From the NCBI GenBank assembly GCA_017848075.1, contig JAGALG010000042.1:1-6322 (forward strand): 6,322 nt of DNA, read 5' to 3'. The notes under the pieces were generated by a model. It made no database searches and was not told the DNA's origin. It saw nothing but the letters and a program-made list of their open reading frames with translations. Positions 5,676 through 6,322 of this stretch are shown piece after piece (the stretch's first letter is position 1; the number at the start of each line of letters is the position of its first letter). The position numbers and the translations under genes are program-made. The DNA is from Oscillospiraceae bacterium. Lineage in GTDB: Bacteria; Bacillota; Clostridia; Oscillospirales; Ruminococcaceae.

Positions 5676-6322
5676 TTATTTCAGCTCTCCGCTGTTGTGG
5701 CGGGGAACTTGTTTGGGAGCTGCCGTCGGCAGTGTGAAGGTAAATTCACAGAACTGACCCTCCGTACTGCGGACAATCACTTCACCCTGATGAAGCTTGA
5801 TGATGGAACGAACGATATTCAGCCCCAAACCAACACCGCTCTTGTCCTGGCTGCGGGAGCGGTCAGTTTTGTAGAATCGCTCGAAGACCTTGGAGATCTC
5901 CTCTTTGGAGATGCCCTCACCGGAATTTTTTACGGAGATATAGGTCATTTTTTCTTCTGTGCGGTACGAAATCTCGATGTAGCCGCCTGCATCGACAAAC
6001 TTGACTGCATTTTCCACCAGATTGTAGACCACCTGATGGATCAGATCTTCATCAGCAGATACCATGACCCGGTCGCTGTCCAGACCACGGATATCCAGAT
6101 TTTTCTCTTCGATGGCCTTTTCAAAGGTGAAAATTGTGCTGCAGACCACCTGATTGATATCAAAGGAGGTAGGGGCCAGCTGCATTTCACCGGATTCCAG
6201 TCGGGCAATGTTCAGCATGGAACGAACCAAACGGGACAGGCGTTTTACCTCACTGGATACGATAGCCAGATAATGCTGCTGCCGTTCCGGAGGAATGGTG
6301 CCATCCATGATGCCGTCCACAA
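5676..6322 (-). CDS. Sensor histidine kinase, C-terminal part (5' end outside the window)
   Basis: The C-terminal 214 residues of a membrane sensor kinase of the HisKA plus HATPase_c class, which usually works with an OmpR-family response regulator. The visible part starts VDGIMDGTIPPERQ, the segment just after the H-box, so the phospho-accepting histidine lies about 15-20 residues beyond the right edge. The second DHp helix runs through SSEVKRLSRLVRSML (22-36). In the ATPase domain the N-box has Asn100 and Asn104 (NLVENAVKF), the G1 box is NSGEGI (132-137), the F-box is FERFYK (146-151) and the G2 box is GVGLGL (162-167). The G1 box has Asn where many kinases have Asp (DxGxG), a variant also common in Firmicute kinases. 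The frame is open to the edge; the GTG at 6320 is an internal valine codon, not a start. The gene lies just upstream of htrA in the same direction, which suggests it controls the protease in response to envelope stress. A PhoR-type role cannot be excluded because the sensor domain is not visible. Confidence 0.95.
   Translation of the reverse strand, partial: VDGIMDGTIPPERQQHYLAIVSSEVKRLSRLVRSMLNIARLESGEMQLAPTSFDINQVVCSTIFTFEKAIEEKNLDIRGLDSDRVMVSADEDLIHQVVYNLVENAVKFVDAGGYIEISYRTEEKMTYISVKNSGEGISKEEISKVFERFYKTDRSRSQDKSGVGLGLNIVRSIIKLHQGEVIVRSTEGQFCEFTFTLPTAAPKQVPRHNSGELK

Noticed and set aside
5676..6320. Histidine kinase fragment as a complete short gene starting with GTG at 6320
   Set aside because: The residues at the edge are the conserved segment directly after the H-box, so the frame clearly continues to the right. 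The gene is cut by the window, not naturally truncated.

Overview
The window looks like a stretch of chromosome from an anaerobic, low-to-mid GC Firmicute of class Clostridia. The evidence is a homodimer-type pyruvate:ferredoxin oxidoreductase, strong AGGAGG-type ribosome binding sites, a membrane-anchored HtrA with one PDZ domain, and a histidine kinase with Clostridia-like wording after the H-box. The family cannot be fixed from the sequence; Oscillospiraceae or a relative is my guess.

All four genes are on the minus strand, so transcription runs from right to left. In that order they are: (1) the C-terminal half of a sensor histidine kinase (5676 to the right edge, 5' end outside the window); (2) htrA, a membrane-anchored serine protease (3905-5554) with an unusually Asn/Gln/Ser/Tyr-rich cytoplasmic N-terminus, closed by a clear intrinsic terminator; (3) a small membrane-anchored NusG domain II-like protein (3414-3797) with its own extended -10 promoter and a probable terminator; (4) nifJ (3051 to the left edge), pyruvate:ferredoxin oxidoreductase, with 1017 residues visible and roughly 150-170 C-terminal residues missing.

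Two functional themes appear. The kinase and htrA fit an envelope-stress module like CssRS-HtrA: the htrA promoter has a good -10, no recognisable -35, and a tandem TTTTCCG direct repeat with a 12-base period where an OmpR-family regulator could bind. nifJ is the central anaerobic enzyme turning pyruvate into acetyl-CoA, CO2 and reduced ferredoxin. Its promoter (TTTACA, 17 bases, TGC-TAATAT), strong ribosome binding site and extreme codon bias all point to very high expression. The codon bias leaves a 1003-codon open frame on the opposite strand that should not be annotated as a gene.

The 362-base gap between the NusG-II gene and nifJ (3052-3413) holds no gene. It contains a probable terminator, the nifJ promoter and leader, and two similar 23-base dyads of the form TTTGTCC-N9-GGAC that may be operators. 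I see no RNA genes, CRISPR arrays, insertion sequences or attachment sites, and no clear novel multi-gene system.
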